Shown here: positions 46,370 through 55,213 of the stretch, piece after piece | Layout of the letters: every line of letters begins with the position of its first letter | Position numbering within the stretch: the first letter of the stretch is position 1 | Assembly: GCF_030929495.1 (NCBI RefSeq) | Contig: NZ_JAVFWN010000012.1 | Span: 183,912-247,911, forward strand | Length of the DNA: 64,000 bases | DNA from: Nocardioides sp. LHD-245 | Lineage (GTDB): Bacteria > Actinomycetota > Actinomycetes > Propionibacteriales > Nocardioidaceae | Direction: 5' to 3' | Program-made: the position numbers and the translations under genes | Notes under the pieces: generated by a model | What the model was told of the DNA's origin: nothing | The model's input: only the letters and a program-made list of their open reading frames with translations | The model's database searches: none

Positions 46370-46747
46370 CTACACGCGGCTGATCGTCGCGGTCCGTCCG
46401 AGGACCGACAGCAGGCGGTCGAGGTCGGTGGGATCGCTGGTCAGCACGACATCGTCGTCGTCGCAGAGCGTGGCCACGTGGGCATCGACGACGTCGCTCG
46501 TGCCGGTACCGGCGAGGAGGCGCCCGATCCGGCGTGACGACCCGGCGTCGATCGGCCGCTCCTCGATGCCGCGCAGGGTGGTCGCCAGGACCGCCTGCCG
46601 GGCTCCGTTGCGCCAGGTCTGGGCGACCGCGCCGCTGCTGGTCCGCACCGGCACGCCCTCCTCCTGCGCGGTGCGGATCGCGGCGAGCACGTCCCGGTTG
46701 CGCCAGTCGACGGCGAGCAGCGCCCCCGTGTCCAGGACCAGGCTCAT
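46370..46747 (-). CDS. VapC-like PIN-domain toxin
   Basis: 125 residues. LVLDTGALLAVDWRNRDVL provides the first acidic residue, and SDVVDAHVATLCDDDDVVLT the second and third acidic positions of the PIN ribonuclease site. It overlaps the antitoxin by 4 bases. Predicted to cleave RNA and stop growth when the antitoxin is degraded. Confidence 0.88.
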   Translation of the reverse strand: MSLVLDTGALLAVDWRNRDVLAAIRTAQEEGVPVRTSSGAVAQTWRNGARQAVLATTLRGIEERPIDAGSSRRIGRLLAGTGTSDVVDAHVATLCDDDDVVLTSDPTDLDRLLSVLGRTATISRV

Positions 46748-46995
46748 GTCGAGGGCTCTTCGGTCCAGCGCGCGGGCTTCTGCCGGAAGAGCGCCCGGGC
46801 CTTGGCCAGCTCCTCCTCGGTGAACGCGCCGTACTCGGCCTCGTAGTCGTCGAGGGCCTTGCCCAGCAACTGGTTGCGCAGCTTCATCTCGGCGGCGCGC
46901 GACATCCAGGCGCTCACCGACTCCCCGGCGCTCGCGGCCGCTTCGCGGATGGCGCTGCCGGTGTCGTCGTCGACGTTGATGGTGATCCGGGTCAC
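46744..46995 (-). CDS. Ribbon-helix-helix antitoxin (VapB-like)
   Basis: 83 residues from GTG 46995. RITINVDDDTGSAIREAAAS is the DNA-binding RHH region, followed by GESVSAWMSRAAEM and an acidic/basic C-terminal toxin-binding tail. A TAGGCT -10-like box (47008-47003) lies seven bases before the GTG, suggesting a leaderless message, and an inverted repeat sits next to it. Longer starts would read through that promoter. Confidence 0.82.
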   Translation of the reverse strand: MTRITINVDDDTGSAIREAAASAGESVSAWMSRAAEMKLRNQLLGKALDDYEAEYGAFTEEELAKARALFRQKPARWTEEPST

Positions 46996-47010
46996 GTCAC
47001 CCAGCCTAGA

Positions 47011-47028
47011 CGCATACAACCGTATGCG
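47011..47028 (-). promoter_or_regulatory. VapBC operator-like inverted repeat
   Basis: CGCATAC-AACC-GTATGCG, perfect 7-bp arms, directly upstream of the antitoxin -10 box. Placement fits autoregulation by the RHH antitoxin. Confidence 0.6.
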
Positions 47029-47066
47029 CAACGCGGATCCGTGAGCCCGTGGACAGCCCACGCCGG

Positions 47067-48026
47067 TCAGCGGAACACGTCGACGTGCACGTGGTCGCGG
47101 TGCTCGAGGATCTTGCGGTCGCCGGCGCGGTCCGGCGGGTCGTAGTCGCGCCAGCCCTCACGGCCGGCGGTCCAGATCCGGTCGTCGAAGATCACGGTGC
47201 GGATGTCCAGGCGGGCGGCGTTGGCGACCGCCCAGTGGGCCATCGCCCAGCCCTTCGCGGTGTTGGGCTCGGTGATCGGCCGGACGAACACGTCGATCGC
47301 GCGCCCGTCGTAGTGGGCCGAGCCCTCCATGTGGCCGGTGGAGACGCCGTCCGGCTCGAAGCCGCCGAGCTGCAGGCGGCCGAACCGGGTGAGCAGCTCC
47401 GTGCGGACCGCGTCCGCCCGCGGGGTGAGGCCGCTCGCGACCAGCTCGACGTCGGCCGACGGGGCCCCGCCGGCGAGGTCGCAGCTGAAGGTCGCGGGGG
47501 AGTGGCCGGTCAGCGCGGAGGCGAGGGCGCGGCCGTCGGCCTCGTGGTCGGCGTACGCGTCCGGGAAGGCCGAGCGCTGCACGGCCTGCGCCGCGACGGT
47601 GATCTCCATGGACTCGTAGCCGTCGACCTCGACCAGCGCGTCGAAGAAGGCGTTGGCGGCATAGACGGGGTCGAGGACCTGGGCGGGCGTGCCCCAGCCC
47701 TGCGAGGGCCGCTGCTGGAAGAGCCCCAGCGAGTCGCGGTCGCCGTAGTCGATGTTGACCAGCTTCGACTCCTGGTACGCCGTCGCCAGGGCGATCGAGG
47801 TCGCCCGGGCCGGCAGCCCGCGCCGTACGGCGATCGCGGCGATCAGCGCCGCGTTCTCGGCCTGTGCGCCGCTGACCTCGACGGTGTGGTCCCCGACGGT
47901 CACGGTGCAGTCGCCGTCGGGCCCGCCGGTCAGCCGGTCGGTCGCCCGGAGCGCGCCGATGCCGACGGCGGCGACGGTCGCCAGGACCGCCAGGCCGATG
48001 ACGACCGCCCAGGCAGGGTTCTTCAC
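47067..48026 (-). CDS. Exported lysozyme-like (SLT) protein with M15-like C-terminal domain
   Basis: 319 residues. A signal-anchor (AWAVVIGLAVLATVAAVGIG) is followed by an SLT-type region: ATAYQESKLVNIDYGDRDSL then GLFQQRPSQGWGTPAQVLDP, with the catalytic-type Glu in QESK. The C-terminal part, GSAHYDGRAIDVFVRP and HRDHVHVDVF, has the His/Asp pattern of peptidase M15-like or ARB_07466-type domains. Likely a cell-wall hydrolase or binding protein. The order of two wall-active domains is typical for actinobacterial exoproteins of this size. Confidence 0.75.
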   Translation of the reverse strand: MKNPAWAVVIGLAVLATVAAVGIGALRATDRLTGGPDGDCTVTVGDHTVEVSGAQAENAALIAAIAVRRGLPARATSIALATAYQESKLVNIDYGDRDSLGLFQQRPSQGWGTPAQVLDPVYAANAFFDALVEVDGYESMEITVAAQAVQRSAFPDAYADHEADGRALASALTGHSPATFSCDLAGGAPSADVELVASGLTPRADAVRTELLTRFGRLQLGGFEPDGVSTGHMEGSAHYDGRAIDVFVRPITEPNTAKGWAMAHWAVANAARLDIRTVIFDDRIWTAGREGWRDYDPPDRAGDRKILEHRDHVHVDVFR

Positions 48027-48063
48027 GGCACCCAGTGTGCGTGGGGGCTGGTGACCCGCCGGG

Positions 48064-49002
48064 TCAGTTGGCGTGCAGCGCGGCGTTGAGGGCGATGCCC
48101 TCGCCCTGCCACGGAACGGCCTCGATCGCGCCGGACACCGAGTTGCGGCGGAAGAGCACGTTGCCGGCCCCGGAGAGCTCGCCCGCCTTCACGACCCGGG
48201 TGTCCTTGCCGGGCTCGAGCACGGTGACCTTGGTGCCCGCCGTGACGTAGCAGCCGGCCTCGACCACGCAGTCGTCGCCGAGCGAGATGCCGATGCCGGC
48301 GTTGGCGCCGAGCAGGCAGCGCCGCCCGACCGAGATGACCTGCTTGCCGCCACCCGACAGGGTGCCCATGATCGAGGCGCCGCCGCCGATGTCGGAGCCG
48401 TCGCCGACGACGACGCCCGCCGAGATCCGGCCTTCGACCATCGAGGTGCCGAGCGTGCCCGCGTTGAAGTTCACGAAGCCCTCGTGCATGACGGTGGTGC
48501 CGGCGGCGAGGTGCGCGCCGAGGCGGACCCGGTCGGCGTCGGCGATCCGGACACCCGCCGGGATCACGTAGTCGACCAGGCGCGGGAACTTGTCGACGCC
48601 GTACACCGTGACGTGCTGGCCGGCGGCCTGCAGTCGCGCGCGGGTGAGCTCGAAGCCCTCGACGGCGCACGGGCCCGCGGAGGTCCACACGACGTTGGTC
48701 AGCAGGCCGAAGATGCCGTCGAGGTTCTGCCCGTGGGGCTGGACCAGCCGTGACGAGAGCAGGTGCAGGCGCAGCCACACGTCGACGGTGTCGGCGGGCG
48801 CGGCCGCCAGGTCGGCGATCTCGACCAGGTTGACCCTGCGGGTGACGCCGCGCGCCTCGTCGGCGCCCTCGAGCGCAACCAGCTCGGCGGGAGCCTGGGC
48901 GTCGGCGGGCCTCTCGCCCAGCGCGGGGGCGGGGAACCAGGTGTCGAGAACGGTCTGGTCGGCGGCGTAGGTCGTCAGGCCGAAGCCCCAAGCGGCAGTC
49001 AC
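48064..49002 (-). CDS. dapD: Tetrahydrodipicolinate N-succinyltransferase
   Basis: 312 residues from GTG 49002. The C-terminal half is a left-handed beta-helix with hexapeptide repeats (ADRVRLGAHLAAGTTVMHEG, FVNFNAGTLGTSMVEGRISA, GGGASIMGTLSGGGKQVISV), the actinobacterial DapD form. It transfers succinyl from succinyl-CoA to tetrahydrodipicolinate for lysine and peptidoglycan DAP. A TAGAAT -10 box (49016-49011) ends eight bases before the GTG, so the message is probably leaderless; this also fixes the start. Confidence 0.93.
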   Translation of the reverse strand: MTAAWGFGLTTYAADQTVLDTWFPAPALGERPADAQAPAELVALEGADEARGVTRRVNLVEIADLAAAPADTVDVWLRLHLLSSRLVQPHGQNLDGIFGLLTNVVWTSAGPCAVEGFELTRARLQAAGQHVTVYGVDKFPRLVDYVIPAGVRIADADRVRLGAHLAAGTTVMHEGFVNFNAGTLGTSMVEGRISAGVVVGDGSDIGGGASIMGTLSGGGKQVISVGRRCLLGANAGIGISLGDDCVVEAGCYVTAGTKVTVLEPGKDTRVVKAGELSGAGNVLFRRNSVSGAIEAVPWQGEGIALNAALHAN

Positions 49003-49010
49003 GTGAGCAG

Positions 49011-49016
49011 ATTCTA
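49011..49016 (-). promoter_or_regulatory. -10 box of the leaderless dapD message
   Basis: TAGAAT on the minus strand, eight bases before GTG 49002. There is no ribosome-binding sequence between, which supports leaderless initiation. Confidence 0.6.
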
Positions 49017-49060
49017 GGGCGTGGCCGGAACCGCTCGACGCCCGGCGCCGTCTCACGGAC

Positions 49061-49465
49061 ATGCCTCTCGGCCCTCGCCTCCTGCTCGCGCCGCTGCTGC
49101 TCACCGCTCTGCCTCTGGCCGGCTGTGGACACGACGGGCCGGTCCGTCTCGAGATCACCGTCCAGGACTGGACCGGGTGGTCGGAGGAGCAGCCGGAGCC
49201 CGTGGTCACGACCCGCGAGCTCGTCGAGGGCGACACCTTCACGGTCGACCTGATCGGCGAGGAGGAGGTGGTCGTCACGGTCGTCCAGGTCGACGGTGAC
49301 GAGGTGGCGCTGGAGACCAGCGAGCCCCTGGCGGGCGAGGGAGAGGGGGGCGGTACCGACATCGACGACCTGAGCACCGAGTTCTCGCTCGACCGGGACG
49401 GCGCGGTCGTCTTCGGCACCCCGACCTTCGACGGCGGCACGACGGTCACCGTCGCCGAGCGGTGA
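49061..49465 (+). CDS. Small lipoprotein of unknown function
   Basis: 134 residues. Lipoprotein signal LLLAPLLLTALPLAGCGHD with lipobox LAGC at residues 19-22. The mature part is acidic and rich in Val/Thr/Glu, with strand-like segments (VRLEITVQDWTG, EEVVVTVVQVDGDEVALETS). It is divergent from dapD. Probably a beta-sandwich surface protein; no function can be given. Confidence 0.82.
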   Translation: MPLGPRLLLAPLLLTALPLAGCGHDGPVRLEITVQDWTGWSEEQPEPVVTTRELVEGDTFTVDLIGEEEVVVTVVQVDGDEVALETSEPLAGEGEGGGTDIDDLSTEFSLDRDGAVVFGTPTFDGGTTVTVAER

Positions 49466-49474
49466 CGGCGGCGC

Positions 49475-50272
49475 TCAGCCCTCGGCGATGATCGCCAGCT
49501 GCCGGCTCTGCGCGATCAGCCGGCCCTGCTCGTCCCACAGCTCGACGTCCTCGTCGTGGTAGCCGGCGATGACGTGCCGGGTCACGACGTGGCCGAGCGC
49601 CCAGACGGTCCCGGTGGCGCGCCGGCGGTAGTGGACGGTGAGCTGGATCGTGGCCGAGGCCAGGTGCCCGAGCTCGGCGGTGGCGGGCGGGAAGGCGTCG
49701 ACCATCGCACCGGCGAGGAGCGCGTCGACCGGCCGCTCGTCGGCGGTCCGGATCCAGCAGGTGGCCTCACTCACCCCGGACGGCTCGCCGTGGAACCAGC
49801 CGGGCACGACCGGGGCGCGGTAGCGGTACCGGTCGAGGATCGCCATCATCCCCTCCGGGATCAGGGCGCTGACGTCGGCGCAGTCCTCGGGCCGTGGCAC
49901 GTCGGGTGCCACATGCGGCGTGTGCTCGGCCGACCCGGTCGCGTCCCAGTCGTGGGTGCTGACGACGGCGTGCGCGATCTCCTTGCCGGCCTGCGCCAGC
50001 ACCGCGTCGTACGTCGAGACGCGGCGCCCCTTGCGGACCTCCCGCACCTGGAGGTCGGCCGGGCCCGGCAGGCCGGGCCGGAAGTAGGTGATCGCGATGC
50101 TCAGCGCGTCCGGGTGCGCCGACTCGAGGAGCACCGCGTGTTGGAGGAGAGCGAGGACGTAGCCACCGTTGGGCGTCTGGTTCGCGGTGTTCCAGTCGGC
50201 GGTCACCTGGACCTGGTACCGGCCTTCGCCCAGGGGCAGCGCGGTGACCGCGTCGTCGAGGAGGTAGCTCAC
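49475..50272 (-). CDS. Acyl-CoA thioesterase-like protein (double hotdog)
   Basis: 265 residues. TADWNTANQTPNGGYVLALL is the N-terminal hotdog motif and LASATIQLTVHYRRRATGTV the second; the DGRLIAQSRQ-type ending (here EQGRLIAQSRQLAII) is typical of the TesB/thioesterase-superfamily group common in actinobacteria. Likely hydrolyses an acyl-CoA. It is convergent with the lipoprotein gene and ten bases from its end. Confidence 0.85.
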   Translation of the reverse strand: MSYLLDDAVTALPLGEGRYQVQVTADWNTANQTPNGGYVLALLQHAVLLESAHPDALSIAITYFRPGLPGPADLQVREVRKGRRVSTYDAVLAQAGKEIAHAVVSTHDWDATGSAEHTPHVAPDVPRPEDCADVSALIPEGMMAILDRYRYRAPVVPGWFHGEPSGVSEATCWIRTADERPVDALLAGAMVDAFPPATAELGHLASATIQLTVHYRRRATGTVWALGHVVTRHVIAGYHDEDVELWDEQGRLIAQSRQLAIIAEG

Positions 50273-50318
50273 CGGTCCATCGTGCCGGAGTCCGGGGACA
50301 CCGGCGACGTGGCGGTCC

Positions 50319-50801
50319 TCACTCGCCGGTGACGCCGTCGAGGCACTCGCGCAGCAGGTCGGCGTGCCCGCAGTGGCGGGCGTACTCCTCGACCATGTGC
50401 AGCAGGATGTCGCGGATGCTGGAGGTCTCGGTGCCCTTCCGGAAGGTCACCACCCGGCCGAGGCCCTCGTCGGTGAGCCGGTCCAGCCACGCGTCGGCCA
50501 GCGCGACCTGCTCGCGCCAGGCCGCCCAGGCCTCGGCCACGGCCGCCTCGGTCGGCTCCACGACGGCGAACCCGGCGTCGCCGTCGTCGTACATCCGCTC
50601 GCCCTCGACCTCGACCAGCGCCCGCTGGAACCAGAAGTGCTCGACCCGGGCCAGGTGCCGGACCAGGCCGAGCAGGCTCATCGTGCTCGGCGGCACCGAG
50701 CGGGTCGCCAGCTGGTCGGGCGTCAGCCCGGCACACTTGCGCTCGAGGGTCTCGCGGTAGTGGGTGAGGTACTCGCGCAGGTTCGCCAGCTCGCCGGTCA
50801 T
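50319..50801 (-). CDS. DinB-like (DUF664) protein
   Basis: 160 residues. Four-helix-bundle DinB type: YRETLERKCAGLTPDQLATR, MSLLGLVRHLARVEHFWFQ (metal-binding His region) and RDILLHMVEEYARHCGHADL (further His ligands). Members include mycothiol- or bacillithiol-dependent enzymes and damage-inducible proteins; a mycothiol-dependent role is plausible in actinobacteria but unproved here. Confidence 0.88.
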   Translation of the reverse strand: MTGELANLREYLTHYRETLERKCAGLTPDQLATRSVPPSTMSLLGLVRHLARVEHFWFQRALVEVEGERMYDDGDAGFAVVEPTEAAVAEAWAAWREQVALADAWLDRLTDEGLGRVVTFRKGTETSSIRDILLHMVEEYARHCGHADLLRECLDGVTGE

Positions 50802-50868
50802 GGACCCACGGTAGGGCGCGGCGCAATCCGGTTTCCGCTTCGACCGCCCGCCGCCGTACGCTGGGGGT

Positions 50869-51080
50869 ACAGCGTTCGAGCCGTCATCAGCGGCGAGCTC
50901 CGGGAAGAAAGCCGTCCGCAGCCAGCGGCGGCGAGTAGAACCCGGCGGGCAGGCCCGTCACAGCCGTGAAGAGAGGCTCCGCCGCAGGTCGGGCGGGGCA
51001 AGCAGGGTGGTACCGCGGTCCGAGGATCGTCCCTGCGGCAGAGCCCGCAGATGCAGACGAACCCAGGAGACCGAAGCCCG
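50869..51080 (+). ncRNA. T-box leader controlling ileS translation
   Basis: The T-box sequence AGGGTGGTACCGCGG is at 51004-51018 in the 5' leader of ileS. ATC, an isoleucine codon, stands at 50886-50888 in the likely specifier loop of a short Stem I. A -10-like TACGCT is at 50857-50862, which would start the RNA near 50869. Between the T-box and the ribosome site (AGGAGA, 51064-51069) lies a region that can pair with the T-box side, the arrangement of actinobacterial translational T-boxes: uncharged tRNA-Ile would free the ribosome site. Confidence 0.9.
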
Positions 51081-54000
51081 ATGACCTATCCGAAGGTCAC
51101 CACCGACCCGACCGCCGGCCCCGCCGCCGAGCACCGAGCCGTCCCGAGCTCGCCGCGCTTCCCGCGCATCGAGGAGGGCGTGCTCGCCTACTGGGCCGAG
51201 GACGACACCTTCCGCGCGAGCGTGGAGCAGCGCGACCCCGGCGCGAACGGCGAGAACGAGTTCGTCTTCTACGACGGCCCGCCGTTCGCCAACGGCCTGC
51301 CGCACTACGGCCACCTGCTGACCGGGTACGTCAAGGACATCGTCCCGCGCTACCAGACGATGCGCGGCAAGCGCGTCGAGCGCCGCTTCGGCTGGGACAC
51401 CCACGGCCTGCCGGCCGAGCTCGAGGCGATGCGCCTCAACGGCATCAAGACCACCGACGAGATCGTCGAGATGGGCATCGACAAGTTCAACGACGCCTGC
51501 CGGGCGTCGGTCCTCAAGTACACCGGCGAGTGGCGCGACTACGTCACCCGGCAGGCACGCTGGGTCGACTTCGACAACGACTACCGGACCATGAACCCCG
51601 AGTTCATGGAGTCGGTGCTGTGGGCGTTCAAGGGGCTGTTCGACAAGGGCCTGGTCTACCAGGGCTTCCGGGTCCTGCCCTACTGCTGGAACGACGAGAC
51701 CCCGCTGTCCAACCACGAGCTGCGGATGGACGACGACGTCTACCAGATGCGGCAGGACCCGGCCGTCACGGTCGGCTTCGAGATCACCGGCGCCAACGAG
51801 CGGGCCGGCGACCTCGTGGGCGCCAAGCTGCTGATCTGGACCACCACCCCCTGGACGCTGCCCAGCAACCTCGCGGTGATGGTCGGCTCCGAGATCGACT
51901 ACGTCGTCGTCGACCACGAGGGCGATCGCCTCGTGCTCGCCGAGGCCCGCCTGGCGGCGTACGCCCGCGAGCTCGGCGACGAGCCGACGGTGACCTGGCG
52001 CGGGACGGGTGCCGACCTGCTCGGCCTGACCTACGCCCCGCCGTTCTCCTACTTCGCGGGGCAGGAGAACGCCTTCCGGGTCGTGGCGGCCGACGAGGCC
52101 GTCACGACGACCGACGGCTCCGGCCTGGTGCACAGCGCCGGCGCCTTCGGCGAGGTCGACAAGGAGGTCACCGACCGCGAGGGCATCGAGCCGGTCATGC
52201 CGGTCGGCAAGGACGGCCGGTTCACCCACCCCGTGACGGAGTACGCCGGGATGCTGGTCTTCGACGCCAACCCGCACATCATCGACGACCTCAAGGCGCG
52301 CACCGGCGCGGTCACGCCGGGCACCGTGCTGTTCCGGCGGGAGACCTACGACCACTCCTACCCCCACTGCTGGCGCTGCCGCGAGCCCCTGATCTACAAG
52401 GGCGTGAGCAGCTGGTTCGTCGAGGTGACGGCGATCAAGCAGCGGATGGCCGAGCTCAACCAGGAGATCCGCTGGGTCCCCGAGCACATCAAGGACGGCC
52501 AGTTCGGCAAGTGGGTCGACAACGCCCGCGACTGGTCGATCACCCGCAACCGCTTCTGGGGCTCGCCCGTCCCCGTCTGGAAGTCGGACGACGAGGCGTA
52601 CCCGCGCATCGACGTCTACGGCTCCTTCGAGGAGATCGAGCGCGACTTCGGGCGGCTGCCCCTCAACGCGCAGGGCCAGCCCGACCTGCACCGGCCCTGG
52701 ATCGACGACCTGACCCGGCCCAACCCGGACGACCCGACCGGGAAGTCGACGATGCGCCGCGTCTCCGACGTGCTCGACGTGTGGTTCGACTCCGGCTCGA
52801 TGTCGTTCGGCCAGGTGCACTACCCGTTCGAGAACGCCGAGTGGTTCGAGCAGCACTTCCCGGCGGACTTCATCGTCGAGTACATCGGCCAGACCCGCGG
52901 CTGGTTCTACACGCTGCACATCCTGGCCACCGCGCTCTTCGACAGGCCGGCGTTCTCGTCGTGCATCAGCCACGGCATCGTGCTCGGCTCCGACGGCAAC
53001 AAGATGTCGAAGTCGCTGCGCAACTATCCCGACGTCTCCGAGGTCTTCGACCGTGACGGCGCCGACGCGATGCGCTGGTTCCTGATGGCCTCGCCGATCC
53101 TGCGCGGTGGCAACCTGGTCGTCACCGAGCCGGGCATCCGCGACGCCGTGCGCCAGGTGATGATCCCGCTCTGGAACACCTGGTACTTCTTCGCGCTCTA
53201 CGCCAACGCCGAGAACTACGAGGCCAGCGTCGGCCGCGCGGAGTCACTGGGCTCGACGGACCCGCTCGACCGCTACCTGCTCGCCAAGACCAGGCAGTAC
53301 GTCGAGAAGCTCACCGCCGAGATGGACGCCTACGCCATCGCCGATGCCTGCGAGACCACGCGCTCCTTCCTCGACGTGCTGACCAACTGGTACGTCCGCC
53401 GCTCCCGCGAGCGGTTCTGGGAGGGCAGGCCGGAGGCGTTCGAGACCCTCGCCGCCGTCCTCGACATCGTCTGCCGGGTGGTGGCGCCGCTGCTGCCGCT
53501 GACCACCGAGGAGATCTGGCGGGGCCTGACCGGCGGACGCTCGGTGCACCTCGCCGACTGGCCCGACGTCTCCGCGCTGCCCGCCGACGCCCGGCTCGTC
53601 GGCGCGATGGACGAGGTGCGCGAGGTCTGCTCCACCACGTCGGCGCTGCGCAAGGCGGCCAGGCTCCGCAACCGGCTGCCGCTCGCCGGGCTCACCGTCG
53701 TGGTCGACGACCCGGCCGCGCTGGAGCCGTTCGCCGCGATCGTCGCCGACGAGCTCAACGTCAAGTCGGTACGCCTGGTCGCCGCCGGCTCCGACGAGGC
53801 GGCCGGCCACGGCGTCGAGCAGAAGCTCACCGTCAACGCCCGAGCTGCCGGCCCGCGCCTGGGCAAGGACGTCCAACTCGCGATCAAGGGCTCGAAGTCG
53901 GGCGACTGGTCCGTCGCCGCCGACGGCACCGTCACCGCCGGCGGGCTGGCGCTCGTCGAGGGCGAGTACTCCCTCGAGACGCACGTCGGGGGAGGCGGTG

Positions 54001-54350
54001 ACCCCGCCGATGGCCCCGTCACGTCCCGGACCGGCATGCTCCCGAGCGGCGGCTTCGTCGTCCTCGACACGGTCGTCACCCCCGAGCTCGCCGAGGAGGG
54101 CGTGGCCCGCGACCTGGTCCGCGCCGTCCAGCAGGCGCGCCGCGACGCCGACTTCCAGGTCACCGACCGGATCGAGCTCACGATCGCCGGCTCGGCGCCG
54201 GTGCTGGCCGCGGCCCGCGCCCACGAGTCGCTGATCGCGGGCGAGACCCTCGCGACGTCGTACACCGTGGCGGAGGAGGCGCCGGTCGGTGCCACCGAGG
54301 TGGTCGTCGGCGACGGCGACAAGGCGGCGATCGCGGTCGGGCTCGCCTGA
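51081..54350 (+). CDS. ileS: Isoleucyl-tRNA synthetase
   Basis: 1089 residues. Class I signature PPFANGLPHYGHLL (HxGH variant HYGH) near residue 65-78, KMSKS in GNKMSKSLRNYP near 640, an editing domain between, and a tRNA-binding C-terminal region (VSDVLDVWFDSGSMSF, then WYVRRSRERFWEG). ATG 51081 is preferred over the ATG 30 bases upstream because AGGAGA lies 11 bases before it and is the site that the T-box would hide. Resembles the actinobacterial IleRS. Confidence 0.97.
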   Translation: MTYPKVTTDPTAGPAAEHRAVPSSPRFPRIEEGVLAYWAEDDTFRASVEQRDPGANGENEFVFYDGPPFANGLPHYGHLLTGYVKDIVPRYQTMRGKRVERRFGWDTHGLPAELEAMRLNGIKTTDEIVEMGIDKFNDACRASVLKYTGEWRDYVTRQARWVDFDNDYRTMNPEFMESVLWAFKGLFDKGLVYQGFRVLPYCWNDETPLSNHELRMDDDVYQMRQDPAVTVGFEITGANERAGDLVGAKLLIWTTTPWTLPSNLAVMVGSEIDYVVVDHEGDRLVLAEARLAAYARELGDEPTVTWRGTGADLLGLTYAPPFSYFAGQENAFRVVAADEAVTTTDGSGLVHSAGAFGEVDKEVTDREGIEPVMPVGKDGRFTHPVTEYAGMLVFDANPHIIDDLKARTGAVTPGTVLFRRETYDHSYPHCWRCREPLIYKGVSSWFVEVTAIKQRMAELNQEIRWVPEHIKDGQFGKWVDNARDWSITRNRFWGSPVPVWKSDDEAYPRIDVYGSFEEIERDFGRLPLNAQGQPDLHRPWIDDLTRPNPDDPTGKSTMRRVSDVLDVWFDSGSMSFGQVHYPFENAEWFEQHFPADFIVEYIGQTRGWFYTLHILATALFDRPAFSSCISHGIVLGSDGNKMSKSLRNYPDVSEVFDRDGADAMRWFLMASPILRGGNLVVTEPGIRDAVRQVMIPLWNTWYFFALYANAENYEASVGRAESLGSTDPLDRYLLAKTRQYVEKLTAEMDAYAIADACETTRSFLDVLTNWYVRRSRERFWEGRPEAFETLAAVLDIVCRVVAPLLPLTTEEIWRGLTGGRSVHLADWPDVSALPADARLVGAMDEVREVCSTTSALRKAARLRNRLPLAGLTVVVDDPAALEPFAAIVADELNVKSVRLVAAGSDEAAGHGVEQKLTVNARAAGPRLGKDVQLAIKGSKSGDWSVAADGTVTAGGLALVEGEYSLETHVGGGGDPADGPVTSRTGMLPSGGFVVLDTVVTPELAEEGVARDLVRAVQQARRDADFQVTDRIELTIAGSAPVLAAARAHESLIAGETLATSYTVAEEAPVGATEVVVGDGDKAAIAVGLA

Positions 54351-54437
54351 TCCGGCGCCCGGTACGACGGCCGGCGAGGCGGGACTAGAGTGAGGATCCG
54401 CCTGGCGGGAGACCCCGCCGGGCCCGCGAAGGGGTGC

Positions 54438-55169
54438 ATGGTGAGCCATTCCGACGTCAGGCCTCCCGACACCGGCCGGCCGGGTGACGAGCTGGTCCGG
54501 GAGTTCGGTGCGCTCGCGGCACTGACCTATGCCGGTTCCTCCACCGACGACGTGTACCGCGCGGTCGTCGTGGCGGCGACGCGGCTGGTTCCCGGGGTCG
54601 ACCACGCGAGCCTGATGATGCTCAGCGGCGACACGTTCGCCACGGTCGCGGCGACCGACGCGGTGGCCCGGGCCATCGACCAGGCGGAGATCCGGCTGCG
54701 CGAGGGCCCCTGCGTCGACGCGATCCTCGACGAGGGGATGTACCTCGATCCCGATCTCGCCGTGGGTTCCGCGTGGCCACGGCTCAGCCGGTTCGTGCTC
54801 GACCGGACCCCGGTGCGCGGCGGGTGCGGGGTGCGGATCGTCGTGGACCAGCAGAAGATCGGTGCGCTGAACCTCTGGAGCGATCTCCCGGGCCGCCTCG
54901 ACGCCGTCTCGGCCGACCGGGCCATGGTGCTCGCCCCGTTCGCCTCGCTCGCCGTGGCCGCGGGCCACCACCGTGAGCAGGCGGCCACCCTGCGGGAGGG
55001 CCTGCACAGCAACCGCGAGATCGGCAAGGCCGTCGGACTGCTCATGGCCTTCCACAAGGTGGACGAGACCAAGGCGTGGGAGATCCTTCGCGAGACGAGC
55101 CGTGACCTCAACCAGAAGGTGTCCGCCGTGGCGCGGACGATCGTCGACTACCACAACTCGCCCTGGTGA
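54438..55169 (+). CDS. GAF-ANTAR domain protein
   Basis: 243 residues from ATG 54438, which has GAAGGGG upstream; a GTG at 54390 overlaps a TAGAGT -10-like box and is less likely. A GAF-type sensor domain (VPGVDHASLMMLSG ... DQQKIGALNLWSD) is followed by ANTAR (NREIGKAVGLLMAFHKVDET then KAWEILRETSRDLNQKVSAV), an RNA-binding antiterminator domain. It likely senses a small ligand or light-independent signal and controls RNA hairpins elsewhere. Confidence 0.88.
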   Translation: MVSHSDVRPPDTGRPGDELVREFGALAALTYAGSSTDDVYRAVVVAATRLVPGVDHASLMMLSGDTFATVAATDAVARAIDQAEIRLREGPCVDAILDEGMYLDPDLAVGSAWPRLSRFVLDRTPVRGGCGVRIVVDQQKIGALNLWSDLPGRLDAVSADRAMVLAPFASLAVAAGHHREQAATLREGLHSNREIGKAVGLLMAFHKVDETKAWEILRETSRDLNQKVSAVARTIVDYHNSPW

Positions 55170-55213
55170 GCCTGGGCCGTCCGGGTGAACGCCGGGCTGG
55201 TTGACTGTCACTC

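Noticed and set aside
46362..46373. Perfect palindrome GTAGCCGGCTAC between dapC and vapC
   Set aside because: Partly inside the vapC stop and short of a loop; not enough to call an operator or terminator.
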